DNA from: Kribbella voronezhensis
Lineage (GTDB): Bacteria > Actinomycetota > Actinomycetes > Propionibacteriales > Kribbellaceae
Assembly (NCBI RefSeq): GCF_004365175.1
Contig: NZ_SOCE01000001.1
Coordinates: 1,227,154 to 1,291,153 of the forward strand
Length of the DNA stretch: 64,000 nucleotides
Direction of reading: 5' to 3'
The translations under genes and the position numbers were made by a program. Shown here in pieces: positions 6,820 to 15,032 of the stretch (position 1 is the first letter of the stretch; every line of letters starts with the position of its first letter). The notes under the pieces were generated by a model. That model was given only the letters and a program-made list of their open reading frames with translations, had not been told where the DNA came from and did no database searches.

Positions 6820-9800
6820 TGCAACACCTCCGGGAATTCGCGGGTTCCGGAGTATCGATCGTGTTCGCGGATCAACTCTGCCAGGAAGACTCGCATCGAG
6901 GAATCGATTTCGGACTCGCTGAGGTCTCGTAGTTGTGTGCGCACCTGAAGGTAGTGCCGCTCTGCGATTGTGTTAATTATCGCTTCTGCCAGATCTTGGT
7001 CGAGCTTAACGGCGGTCCTGATCAGAGTTGCAGTAGCTACGGCATTCCCATCTGAGCAGACGAGGCGTACGACGTTGCCGAGTTCACGACTCCAAGCCTC
7101 TTTCCCTAGACCAAAGAACCCGCCTTGCGCTAGGCGCTCTAAATAGTCATTGAGGAACACACCGGCTCCTCGTGGCTCAGATTGGCCATACTTCCGCAGG
7201 TAATCGCAGACCACTATGAAAGACATGACGCCGACGAAGACTTCTTCGTTCTCCAGTTCGTACAAGCCAAGAGTCCGCACCGTTGGCCAATACCTCTCGT
7301 CGGCATCAGCGCGGAGGCACAGGATACGCAGCATTGCGGTCGCGCATTCAGCACCGGTGGATACGGCAACAGGAGGATCGGTCGCCTTTCTGACTACGGG
7401 TGGCGTATCCTCAGGCCGGACTTCGATGAATCGAGCTAGATACTCCAACTGTCCGGATACGTCCCCGGTTGGAGTTTCCTTCCAAAGATGCTTAATCAGC
7501 GGGTTGAGGAGTTCTGGATCATCGAGGGATTCGAGAACCGGCCGCAACTCTTGCCAGGGGATACCGCTCGCCCTAGCTCCCATCAGCGTTCCCAACAAGG
7601 AAACGCCCTCCCGCCTTGCCTGTTGGTCGCCTGCGAGCAGCTGGCGTGCGTGCGCCAGAAGTTGAGGTCCATGTCGGTCTAGCCGACCTTCGCGTCGTTC
7701 GGCAGACGTGATGATCTTATTGAGGTTCGCAATTCGGTTGGTTTGGGCTGCGACTGAAACAACCGCGTTAAAGACAGTCTCACTCCTGGGCATGTGCATA
7801 GCCTGTGTAGAGAACAAGACGTCAAGTTGATGACGGGAGAGCGATCCTGGGTTCCGTTCGATCGCCCTCATGAACCGTTCGGCAGCAAGCGCATGATGAT
7901 CTGCCGCCGCAGGTGCTATCCGCAGTAAACGATCGTCAGCTGTCCAGTCTTGAGATTCGAGTTGGTTGGGAAAAACGCGAGCAAGGGTGCCGTGCGGAAG
8001 CGCAGCCTGTGCGAACAGGTCCAGCAGAAGCGCTTGACGGCTGTCGATTCGACGCTTTTGGGCGGCATAGCCGACGGTCGCAAGGGCAGCCCTTGCTGCT
8101 TCTTCGAGCACCACGGAACTTCGTGAGGTCGAGTCGACGATAGTCCGAAGCACTACCTGACCGACCGAATCACGTACCCGCGGAACAGTTGCGTTTAGTA
8201 ACGCTTCGACACCCGATGTAATCCAGGCGTCATCCGTAGAATCTACGATGAACTGTCCTATGGCGCACAGGTCGCATTCGACCTCGAACGTGGATATCCC
8301 CGCATCAGGATTGGTCGCCTGAGTGAGGAATCCACGCCATTCACCCAAGTCTGACCATGTATTTGCGCGGCGCCATTCGGCTGCGATCAGGCGACCCAGC
8401 CTGACAGCATCTGGGTGGTGCGACCTGGTTTCCGTGTCGAGTGTCCTGACTACTTCTTTCAGAAACTGCGGATCGCCGATCTCGGGCCATTGTTCGACTA
8501 GGTAATCGAGTTCGATGGGTGCGCTACTACCGGTCTGGGTCAGCATTGCCACGAGCGTTGCACGGACTAGCGAGCGCGCCTGTGGTGCGATGTTCTTCAA
8601 GACCGCGAGCAGGCCATGGCGCAGACTGTCTTCAAGAGATCCGTCGATCGCTTGGAGAGGGTCGAGATAGGCCAGTGCATCGGCGACGTCGCCAGGCACT
8701 CTCAGTGCGAGCCGAGCCAGCGCGTGCAAGACAGACGCTCGTACCTGCGGTTCAGCGGTCGTTTGCCAGATGAGCATGAGTTGGCTGATGGTCTGGCCGG
8801 GGGTCTTCGTCGCAATCGTCGGCAGGATTCGGCTGGCGCGTTCTAGCGCCGCTGGACCAACGCTCCGCAGTCTCGTGATTGCGTCTGTCAGCAAGTCTGG
8901 ATGGTGCGCCCACGCCACAACCCCGATCGCCCGAACAGCTTCGGTGTTGGCGCTGACAAGTGCGTCGGCCGCGCGCTGCGCCGGCTGACGTAGGAGCGGG
9001 TTTCTGCCTGCAAGGATGAGCGTCTGTTCGAGGACCGCGCCGACGAACAGGTCGCCGCCGTGATCCGTGGTTCTAGCTACGAGGGTGTCGATCTTTGCTG
9101 CAGCGGATGCTGCAAGTACGCCTTTGGCTGCGGCGAACTCGAACATGGTCTGGTGGAAGTACCCAAGCTGCTCTCCGTTGCGTACCAGCGTTCCGCGCTC
9201 AAGCAGAATGTCAATTCCGGTACGAATGGTTTCTGATGCGACGATTGGGTCGACGGTATGGGTTACCTCGTACAGCGTGTTCACAGCCAGTTCCGGCAAT
9301 CCACATGCGAGTAGCGCTAGCCCAGTCCGTCCCGACAACGCACTCAGATCTTCGACAGGGTTGGCCCGCAACGCGATGGCCGTCTCCGATCGAGCATCGC
9401 GCCTCACCCTTCGATCCCAATAAGCTTCAAACAGTCCAGTCACATCTACGTCGGTGAGCTCGGGCTCCGCTGGTGTCGAGAGGTCGAAGAGCATCCGAAG
9501 TAGCAGTGGACTGCGGCAGACCTCAGTAACCGGCAGTCCACGTGCCGTAGCCCGCCTTATGTGTTCAGCGATATCGGCTGCGGGAACCTGTGGGCAGAAC
9601 CGACCCGCTAGTGCGGTCACAGCCTTGTCGAGTTCGACGTCGTCGTATGGCTGAAGATCCTCACGCCGCAGCTCGTCGTGGCTGAGCTGCGTGACCTCTT
9701 GAGGTCTGGTCGAATAGACGCCGCTGAAGCCTCGCACCGTTAGCGCATCGACCAGGCGCAGAAGTGCTTGCCGCGAGGACTCCTCATGCAGCATGAGGTC

Positions 9801-10700
9801 AACAGTGTCGAGCAGGAGGATGGGCTGTCGATCAGCCCGCCGGATCTCCTCGAAGGCCTCGATGATCGCCTCGGCCGGCCGCAGTGCAGCATCCTGCTGT
9901 AATAGCCAGGTTGTCGGAAGCAGGACAGTGACGAACCCGTCATGCTCGGCAAGTGCCCGGTGCAAGGACCACAGCAGACTACTCTTGCCGCTACCCGCTT
10001 CGCCGACGACCGCTCGAGGCCAAGGATGTGTGGTGCGCTGGATCTTGGTGAGCAACTCAGGCTCGACGGTGCGGGTCACATAAAGCTGGGCGTCGACTTG
10101 CACCTCGCGAACGTACGAGGACGAGACCTGGAGTAGTTCTTGAACTCGGGTTGACCACTCGGATCGTCCATCGCGACGAGCCATTGCTGCGCGAAGCAGC
10201 TCGGGCCGGCGCAGTGCCTCCCGAACGGCCCTAGCAAGCTCCGCAGCGTACTCGTCTCGCTGGTTGCGTCCAGATCGCTCGTTTTGGGGTCGTGTTGCCC
10301 GGGTGGTGTCGATTGCCCGCTCGTACTGCCATTTCGCCCAGGAGAATCGGCAAATTTGAGAATCAAGATCCACGTGTTTGCCGCGGTGCGCCTCCTGAAT
10401 CTGCTTGAACTCGCCCCCATCCGGGCCGCCATCGAGGTAGAAGTAGCCCTTCGCCCCTGCCAAGGCTGCAGCCTGGGCAGTCCTCAGCGCCGGTTGTGAC
10501 CGGTCAGGCGAGGTGGCGAGGTCGATCGCAGCGCCAACCAGTCGCTTGAGCGCATCGTCGTCAACCCGCGGCACGGCGTAGGTCGTGGCCAAGTCGTAGA
10601 GCACGGGGCACGTCGTCACAGTTAGCTTTTCAGTGTTCCGCTCGAACTGGGCCCGTAACTCAGCGTCAAGCGCCGCGTCGTCCAGGTCCATGGATCGCAT
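6816..10700 (-). CDS. NACHT-like STAND NTPase, possible defence protein
   Basis: A 1294-residue protein. An N-terminal region of about 220 residues of unknown type precedes a P-loop NTPase module: Walker A GEAGSGKS at 233-240, Walker B ILLLDTVD at 294-301, then YSTRPQEV at about 329-336, which fits the conserved Arg segment of NACHT/STAND proteins. A helical arm follows (residues about 370-520). The last 750 residues are helical repeats suited to ligand sensing. Bacterial NACHT proteins are known antiphage sensors; that role here is inferred from architecture and from the coupled XRE gene. No nuclease or other effector domain is evident, unless it is the N-terminal region. Confidence 0.7.
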   Translation of the reverse strand: MRSMDLDDAALDAELRAQFERNTEKLTVTTCPVLYDLATTYAVPRVDDDALKRLVGAAIDLATSPDRSQPALRTAQAAALAGAKGYFYLDGGPDGGEFKQIQEAHRGKHVDLDSQICRFSWAKWQYERAIDTTRATRPQNERSGRNQRDEYAAELARAVREALRRPELLRAAMARRDGRSEWSTRVQELLQVSSSYVREVQVDAQLYVTRTVEPELLTKIQRTTHPWPRAVVGEAGSGKSSLLWSLHRALAEHDGFVTVLLPTTWLLQQDAALRPAEAIIEAFEEIRRADRQPILLLDTVDLMLHEESSRQALLRLVDALTVRGFSGVYSTRPQEVTQLSHDELRREDLQPYDDVELDKAVTALAGRFCPQVPAADIAEHIRRATARGLPVTEVCRSPLLLRMLFDLSTPAEPELTDVDVTGLFEAYWDRRVRRDARSETAIALRANPVEDLSALSGRTGLALLACGLPELAVNTLYEVTHTVDPIVASETIRTGIDILLERGTLVRNGEQLGYFHQTMFEFAAAKGVLAASAAAKIDTLVARTTDHGGDLFVGAVLEQTLILAGRNPLLRQPAQRAADALVSANTEAVRAIGVVAWAHHPDLLTDAITRLRSVGPAALERASRILPTIATKTPGQTISQLMLIWQTTAEPQVRASVLHALARLALRVPGDVADALAYLDPLQAIDGSLEDSLRHGLLAVLKNIAPQARSLVRATLVAMLTQTGSSAPIELDYLVEQWPEIGDPQFLKEVVRTLDTETRSHHPDAVRLGRLIAAEWRRANTWSDLGEWRGFLTQATNPDAGISTFEVECDLCAIGQFIVDSTDDAWITSGVEALLNATVPRVRDSVGQVVLRTIVDSTSRSSVVLEEAARAALATVGYAAQKRRIDSRQALLLDLFAQAALPHGTLARVFPNQLESQDWTADDRLLRIAPAAADHHALAAERFMRAIERNPGSLSRHQLDVLFSTQAMHMPRSETVFNAVVSVAAQTNRIANLNKIITSAERREGRLDRHGPQLLAHARQLLAGDQQARREGVSLLGTLMGARASGIPWQELRPVLESLDDPELLNPLIKHLWKETPTGDVSGQLEYLARFIEVRPEDTPPVVRKATDPPVAVSTGAECATAMLRILCLRADADERYWPTVRTLGLYELENEEVFVGVMSFIVVCDYLRKYGQSEPRGAGVFLNDYLERLAQGGFFGLGKEAWSRELGNVVRLVCSDGNAVATATLIRTAVKLDQDLAEAIINTIAERHYLQVRTQLRDLSESEIDSSMRVFLAELIREHDRYSGTREFPEVLQ

Positions 10701-10841
10701 CCTACTGACTACTGCTCTCGCAGGTTGTTGTGGAAAGACCTACACAGCAAACAGAGGTCGCAGGCGTTGGAATACTTGCATTTTTGTTGGAACCTGTCAT
10801 AAGTAGGTGCGGAGATTGGCTTCTTGCAAAGGAGGCCGGTC

Positions 10842-11288
10842 ATGGCACCTGTCACCGCTGAAGACGCTGAGATCTGGATGAGTCGCACTGCGCTCGATTT
10901 CCTGGATCAGTCCGTCGCAAGCGAAGTAGCTAGACGTGCGCAGCTCCTGGACGACGAAGATGTCCAGGGACTGTGGTGGCTATCGCAGTACCTACACGTG
11001 TGGATCCTCAAAGGCCCTGGCCTGGCGTACTGCTCACGCCCCGCGGTGGGGCATTACCCCCATCCCTACGAGTTCTGCCTCGATGTGCTCGCCCGTGCGA
11101 TCCACTACAACGGCGGCCGAGAGTGCATCTCTCGGTTCCCCTCGATGTGGCACGACTGCGGGCTGCACCAGCGAACCGCTCCGCCCTTCATCACGAAGCC
11201 GGAGTTCGAGCAGATCCTGCTAGCCGGCCAAGACGAACGCAGTCGGCTACACAGCGAGTACATCGCATCACAGCAGCTCGACAGCTGA
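10842..11288 (+). CDS. Conserved hypothetical protein
   Basis: A 148-residue soluble protein starting at an ATG preceded by AAAGGAGG, an excellent ribosome site. It is rich in Trp, His and Cys (GLWWLSQYLHVWI, YCSRPAVGHYPHPYEFCLD, SMWHDCGLHQR). Several His/Cys could bind a metal, but no known motif is complete. It diverges from the NACHT-like operon across 141 bases and is followed by a strong terminator, so it is probably a single-gene unit. Function unknown. Confidence 0.65.
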   Translation: MAPVTAEDAEIWMSRTALDFLDQSVASEVARRAQLLDDEDVQGLWWLSQYLHVWILKGPGLAYCSRPAVGHYPHPYEFCLDVLARAIHYNGGRECISRFPSMWHDCGLHQRTAPPFITKPEFEQILLAGQDERSRLHSEYIASQQLDS

Positions 11289-11322
11289 CGTATTTCAACC
11301 CTTACACCCGCCAATCTCCAAC

Positions 11323-11350
11323 ACCCGCCCAGGCAGCCTGGGCGGGTTTT
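11323..11350 (+). terminator. Rho-independent terminator
   Basis: ACCCGCCCAGG and CCTGGGCGGGT form an 11-bp perfect stem with a 3-base loop, followed by TTT. It is 35 bases after the stop of the hypothetical gene at 10842-11288. Confidence 0.85.
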
Positions 11351-11522
11351 CCATTTCCCTCTCAGACGAGGACCCAATGCTTTCCAGTCGCCCTTCCAGT
11401 CATTCCATTGAACCTTCCAATAGATCGCTCGCAGTGCACACACACCGGCTCTTACGTTGTCGCTGTCCACAACGGAAAGGCCCACTCAAAGGGCGATCAA
11501 AATGGAATCGAGGTGAACCAAA

Positions 11523-11630
11523 ATGGAGTGGCACTGCCTCATGGGAGACAACAGCGGCAACCAGGACACCACCCCGACGCTGCTCGCCATCGTCATGGCG
11601 ATGTTCTTCTTCCCGGGCATTCGCTGCTAA
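11523..11630 (+). CDS. 35-residue membrane microprotein
   Basis: AGGTGA sits six bases before the ATG, a near-ideal ribosome site. The product has a hydrophilic start (MEWHCLMGDNSGNQDTTP) and a hydrophobic tail (TLLAIVMAMFFFPGIRC), so it should be membrane-inserted. No family is recognised. It stands alone between the terminator at 11323 and the lipoprotein operon; the remaining sequence from 11351 to 11522 and from 11631 to 11751 shows nothing else that I can support. Confidence 0.5.
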   Translation: MEWHCLMGDNSGNQDTTPTLLAIVMAMFFFPGIRC

Positions 11631-11751
11631 GCGGAAGACGGGCTTAACGGTTGGTCGCCACGAGCCCGCCTCCGCCTCTAGCAGGCAGCCTGCGACAGCA
11701 GGGCTTACCTGTTTCAAGGGTACGCCCCTCACCTAGGAGGTGAAAAGGCCG

Positions 11752-11789
11752 GTGGGCCTGGTCGGGCAAATACCGCCGACCGGGCCCAC
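11752..11789. terminator. Imperfect GC-rich hairpin
   Basis: GTGGGCCTGGTCGG pairs with CCGACCGGGCCCAC with one wobble position, giving a 14-bp stem 106 bases before the lipoprotein gene. No T-run follows. It may end the upstream microprotein transcript or act in the leader of the operon. Confidence 0.45.
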
Positions 11790-11895
11790 TGCATTTCGCC
11801 CCAATTGCTGATTTGGCGTGGTTTGTGGTTGGAGCCAAACCGCGCCATCCACAGCAGCATTTCAAGACCGTGCACCAGCAGAAGGGCGCATTACC

Positions 11896-12684
11896 GTGAG
11901 ACTTCCTACAATCCTCTTGCGCACGTACATCCTCTTTAGTCTTGTGTTCGTAGCCCTGCTCGTAGGCTGCGGCTCGCAACCCGGCGTCGACCACCTCAGC
12001 GTGGACAAGGTGACTCTCAAGAGCTGCCCGAAAGACATGAGGTATGCCACCAAGATCGACCTGGACGTTAGCGGCAGCGGCCGGACGCCTGAGCTGGACG
12101 GCCCCCGTCTCAACATCATCAAGGAACAGGCCCGCACCACCGCGATCTGCGGCGGACATCTGCTCGTGACCGTGTTCTCCGCGACCAGCGCGGCCACGGT
12201 CGCCCTGTACGACGATGAGCTCACGCTCCCGGGCGCGACCGACAACGCCCGGCTCCGCCGCGTCTCCAAGCTGATCGACGACATCAGCGAGAAGGTCACC
12301 GCGGCCTACCCACCGGCGATCAAGAAGGTGTCGCCAGCCCACAGCGACATCACCGCACAGTTCCGATTAGCCGCCGAGTACCGCACCCAGCTCGGCTCGG
12401 ACTACCGCCTGCGTCTGGTCATCCTGACGGACGGACTACAGACCGTCGGCCGCCGGGTGACGACGCCTATTGAAATCGCCCAGGCCCGCGCGGTCGGCAT
12501 GACCGTCAACGTCCCCCGCTTGCCCGACGCCACCGTCACGGTCGCCGGTGTCGGCAAGGTGGCAGCCGGGTCGGCTCCCAGCTCAGGGATGACAAACGCC
12601 CTCATCGGTTTCTGGGACGGTGTCTGTCGCCGTTCCCAAGCCGCGCAGTGCACCATCGTCACCGACTACATCGCGGGCCGGTGA
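11896..12684 (+). CDS. Lipoprotein, first gene of the VWA module
   Basis: A 262-residue protein starting at GTG. The N-terminus is a signal peptide with a lipobox (ILFSLVFVALLVGC), so the mature protein should be anchored to the outer face of the membrane. The rest is alpha/beta, with VTVFSATSAATVALYDDE and YRLRLVILTDGLQT, the latter like a core strand of VWA-type folds; no complete MIDAS is seen. It is followed four bases later by a membrane-protein gene and then by a real VWA gene, so the products probably form one envelope complex. Function unknown. Confidence 0.7.
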   Translation: MRLPTILLRTYILFSLVFVALLVGCGSQPGVDHLSVDKVTLKSCPKDMRYATKIDLDVSGSGRTPELDGPRLNIIKEQARTTAICGGHLLVTVFSATSAATVALYDDELTLPGATDNARLRRVSKLIDDISEKVTAAYPPAIKKVSPAHSDITAQFRLAAEYRTQLGSDYRLRLVILTDGLQTVGRRVTTPIEIAQARAVGMTVNVPRLPDATVTVAGVGKVAAGSAPSSGMTNALIGFWDGVCRRSQAAQCTIVTDYIAGR

Positions 12685-12688
12685 CACC

Positions 12689-13753
12689 GTGAGCCGCCAC
12701 GACCTACACGCTGTGGATGCAGCGACCGAAGAGGCCGACTCGATCATCCTCCAGCAGATCGACCGCGCCGGAGCTGTCCCCCGGCCGGACAACATCAAGG
12801 AGTTCCACTCCGAACGCGAGTATCACGCCAAGGCGCAGACCCAGACCGAGACATACACAGCGGACGGGGAGGCTGCCGCCCGCGACGCGGCGGTGACCGC
12901 GGCTGGCCTGGAGTCGGCCGCCACCGCCGCAACCGGCCTCATCACTGGAGCAGCGTCGAGCGTCGAGACGGCGCGGGAACAGCTCGCCCACGCGCTGCGC
13001 ACGCTCGGCCACCTCGCCCGGCGGGACACGCCGGCCAAAGTTCGCTACTGGATCTGCCTCGTTGCGCTTTGCCTTGGTGACACGGCCGGGATCCTCGGCG
13101 CGGCCATCACCTTGGGCGAAATCCCGCTCGTGGCACTCGGGCAGGCGGTCGCTACCGGCGTCGCCGCCATCACCGCGGGACAGGCCGGAGCCGACCTCAA
13201 GGACCTCCGTCTAGCCCGCATCCGGCAACGCGACCTCGAGGAACTGACTGAGGACGAGCAGCGCTATCGCCAATTCTTCATTGGCGTCGAGGCCGGCGTT
13301 TCCACCATGAAGCTGATCGGAGCCTTGAGCGCGACCATCGTCGCGATCATCAGCGTCGGCATCTTCTGCCTCAGGCTGTCCGTCGAGGGTCTGACCTCGG
13401 GCATCGCCTTCGGCATGCTGGCCGCCGCCACAGCCCTCGGCTCGTTCTTGGCGAATTACAGCTACGCCGACGAGATCGCCGACTACCTCGCCCGCACGGA
13501 GCGCACGTACGCCAAGGCGATCAAGACGCACAGCAAGCTCGCCGCTGATCCGGCCGTCCAGAAGCGGGCGGAAGCTCTTGCCGGTGCGGCGTCGATCAAG
13601 ACGGAGCACACTCACCGTGGGCGGGCGGCATGGTGGCAGCTCCAGGCACTGTCAGCACGTATCCTCCGTCGCAATCCAGGGGTTGCTGGCCACGGTGTAG
13701 CCGCTGAGCAGCCGGAGGTCATCGGGCGACGATTCCGCGGTGATGCCGCATGA
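12689..13753 (+). CDS. Multi-pass membrane protein of the VWA module
   Basis: A 354-residue protein starting at GTG. Residues 1-110 are helical and Ala/Thr/Glu-rich. Two hydrophobic pairs follow: WICLVALCLGDTAGILGA with LVALGQAVATGVAAI, and LIGALSATIVAIISVGIF with IAFGMLAAATALGSF. Between them lies a charged cytoplasmic stretch (LKDLRLARIRQRDLEELTED). A basic C-terminal tail ends inside the next gene (ATGA overlap). No family is recognised. Its position between a lipoprotein and a VWA protein suggests a membrane platform. Confidence 0.65.
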   Translation: MSRHDLHAVDAATEEADSIILQQIDRAGAVPRPDNIKEFHSEREYHAKAQTQTETYTADGEAAARDAAVTAAGLESAATAATGLITGAASSVETAREQLAHALRTLGHLARRDTPAKVRYWICLVALCLGDTAGILGAAITLGEIPLVALGQAVATGVAAITAGQAGADLKDLRLARIRQRDLEELTEDEQRYRQFFIGVEAGVSTMKLIGALSATIVAIISVGIFCLRLSVEGLTSGIAFGMLAAATALGSFLANYSYADEIADYLARTERTYAKAIKTHSKLAADPAVQKRAEALAGAASIKTEHTHRGRAAWWQLQALSARILRRNPGVAGHGVAAEQPEVIGRRFRGDAA

Positions 13754-14451
13754 TCCGCACCGTTCAAATCCGACCAGCTCATCTACTGGCAGCCGAGCTG
13801 CGCTGGACCTCCGGCAGCGTGGCGACCAACCGGCCGAAGGTGTCCTACCAGCTCGGCAACCCCGGCCGCCCGTCGCCGGAGCCGACACTCACGATCGTCA
13901 TCACGGACGACTCCGGCTCGGTCATCGGCCCGGCCGGAGCCGACCCGGTCTCCAACCGCTACGAAGAGGCCTGGCGCGCTTTCCGAGCGATCGGTCGGCG
14001 CGGTGCCGGGCACGAACTCGGCGCGGTGCTGCACTTCGACACCCCAACCAGCGGCGACGTCCCACCGATGCCACTCACCAGGGTCGGACTGCAACGGCTG
14101 CGCTCCGGTCTCCATGTCCCGCGCGACGCTGCCGGCACCAGCTGCCTCGGCGCTTCCCTCAAGGCCGCTACGGACATGGCGGACCGCTACGCGAACTACG
14201 AGGCCACCTTGATCGTGCTTAGCGACTTCGAGTTGTACGACGACAACGTCTCCCATGTGCTCGATGACCTGGCCGACTTCCCCGGCGACGTCCACGCCGT
14301 CATCCTCGGCGGAACACGAATGGACGGCGTTCTCCACGACCGAATCCACGTCACCCGGGCGAACTACGACGACCCGCCCGGAACCGTCGCACGGGCCGTT
14401 TTCGGCGGTCTGACGGCACGCCGTCCCGGTAGTTGGGTGGCCGACCAATGA
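13750..14451 (+). CDS. VWA-domain protein with MIDAS motif
   Basis: A 233-residue protein whose central region is a von Willebrand factor A fold: ITDDSGSVIG at about residues 51-60 is the MIDAS DxSxS motif, GTSCLGASLKAAT carries the conserved Thr, and LIVLSDFELYDDN carries the third acidic site. VWA proteins with an intact MIDAS bind a partner through a divalent cation. Coupled to the membrane gene upstream and to a short membrane gene downstream by ATGA overlaps. The partner is unknown. Confidence 0.75.
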   Translation: MIRTVQIRPAHLLAAELRWTSGSVATNRPKVSYQLGNPGRPSPEPTLTIVITDDSGSVIGPAGADPVSNRYEEAWRAFRAIGRRGAGHELGAVLHFDTPTSGDVPPMPLTRVGLQRLRSGLHVPRDAAGTSCLGASLKAATDMADRYANYEATLIVLSDFELYDDNVSHVLDDLADFPGDVHAVILGGTRMDGVLHDRIHVTRANYDDPPGTVARAVFGGLTARRPGSWVADQ

Positions 14452-14651
14452 CCGACGACCCGGCCCCTAACCGCGACCCGTTCCGCTGGATCTGGCGCGC
14501 CAGCTTGTTCCTCTTCGGCTCTGTCGTGCTGCTCAACCTCGCCGTCGCCTACCTCAAGCCGATCATGCCGTGGCTCATCGGCGCGGCGGGCATCGCGCTC
14601 GTGCTGTGGGTCGTGGTCGCGGTCATCCGATGGCGACAGAATCGTTGGTGA
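14448..14651 (+). CDS. 67-residue two-helix membrane protein
   Basis: Starts within the VWA stop codon. Two hydrophobic segments (SLFLFGSVVLLNLAVAYL and LIGAAGIALVLWVVVAVI) are joined by a short KPIMPW turn and followed by a basic tail (RWRQNRW). It closes the four-gene unit 11896-14651. No family recognised. Confidence 0.6.
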   Translation: MTDDPAPNRDPFRWIWRASLFLFGSVVLLNLAVAYLKPIMPWLIGAAGIALVLWVVVAVIRWRQNRW

Positions 14652-14739
14652 ATAAACAACGAAATATTGCATATAAACAATAGGGCGACCACCAGGGAAC
14701 GGCCTGTTCCTATCGATGTTGTGGAATCTTGAAAAACTA

Positions 14740-14796
14740 TTGGCCGTTGCGTGCGTGCAACATATAACTAATACAGAATGTTGCACGCACGCAACG
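14740..14796 (+). promoter_or_regulatory. Promoter of the transfer operon with paired repressor operators
   Basis: A -35-like TTGGCC (14740-14745) and a -10 TATAAC (14763-14768) are exactly 17 bases apart. A 19-bp perfect inverted repeat has its left arm at 14745-14763, filling the spacer, and its right arm at 14778-14796, over the expected transcription start. Each arm contains GTTGCNNGCNNGCAAC, a near-palindrome by itself, so two repressor dimers could bind. The same core occurs as a perfect palindrome in front of the XRE gene at 20886, which is the likely repressor. The preceding 90 bases are AT-rich. Confidence 0.75.
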
Positions 14797-14813
14797 GAAA
14801 GGAGGATATATAT

Positions 14814-15032
14814 ATGAGCAAGAAAAGAAGGGGTAAGAACCCGAGAGATACACGCGAGTACAGGCTGTCAGTCCGTGCCGTGCGACGTGAAACTCCAGAC
14901 ATCAACAAGCTGGCTCGCGCCATCATCGACCTAGCGATGGCGCAGGCCGAACGCGAAGCACAAGCCGAGCAGGAAGCTCAAACAGTGACCGAAGTCGCCG
15001 ACGACGACAAATCGAGGGACGCCAGTGAATAG
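14814..15032 (+). CDS. 72-residue basic/coiled-coil protein at the head of the transfer operon
   Basis: AAAGGAGGA precedes the ATG. The N-terminus is very basic (MSKKRRGKNPRDTREYRLSV), the middle is a helix (INKLARAIIDLAMAQAERE) and the tail is an acidic Gln/Glu coil. Small basic proteins at the head of transfer operons often bind the origin of transfer as relaxosome accessories; that role is inferred. It overlaps the coupling ATPase by eight bases. Confidence 0.6.
   Translation: MSKKRRGKNPRDTREYRLSVRAVRRETPDINKLARAIIDLAMAQAEREAQAEQEAQTVTEVADDDKSRDASE

Noticed and set aside
11377..11736. 119-residue plus-strand frame overlapping the microprotein
   Set aside because: Ser/Arg-rich composition typical of out-of-frame high-GC sequence and no ribosome site; the 35-residue frame inside it has a much better start context.
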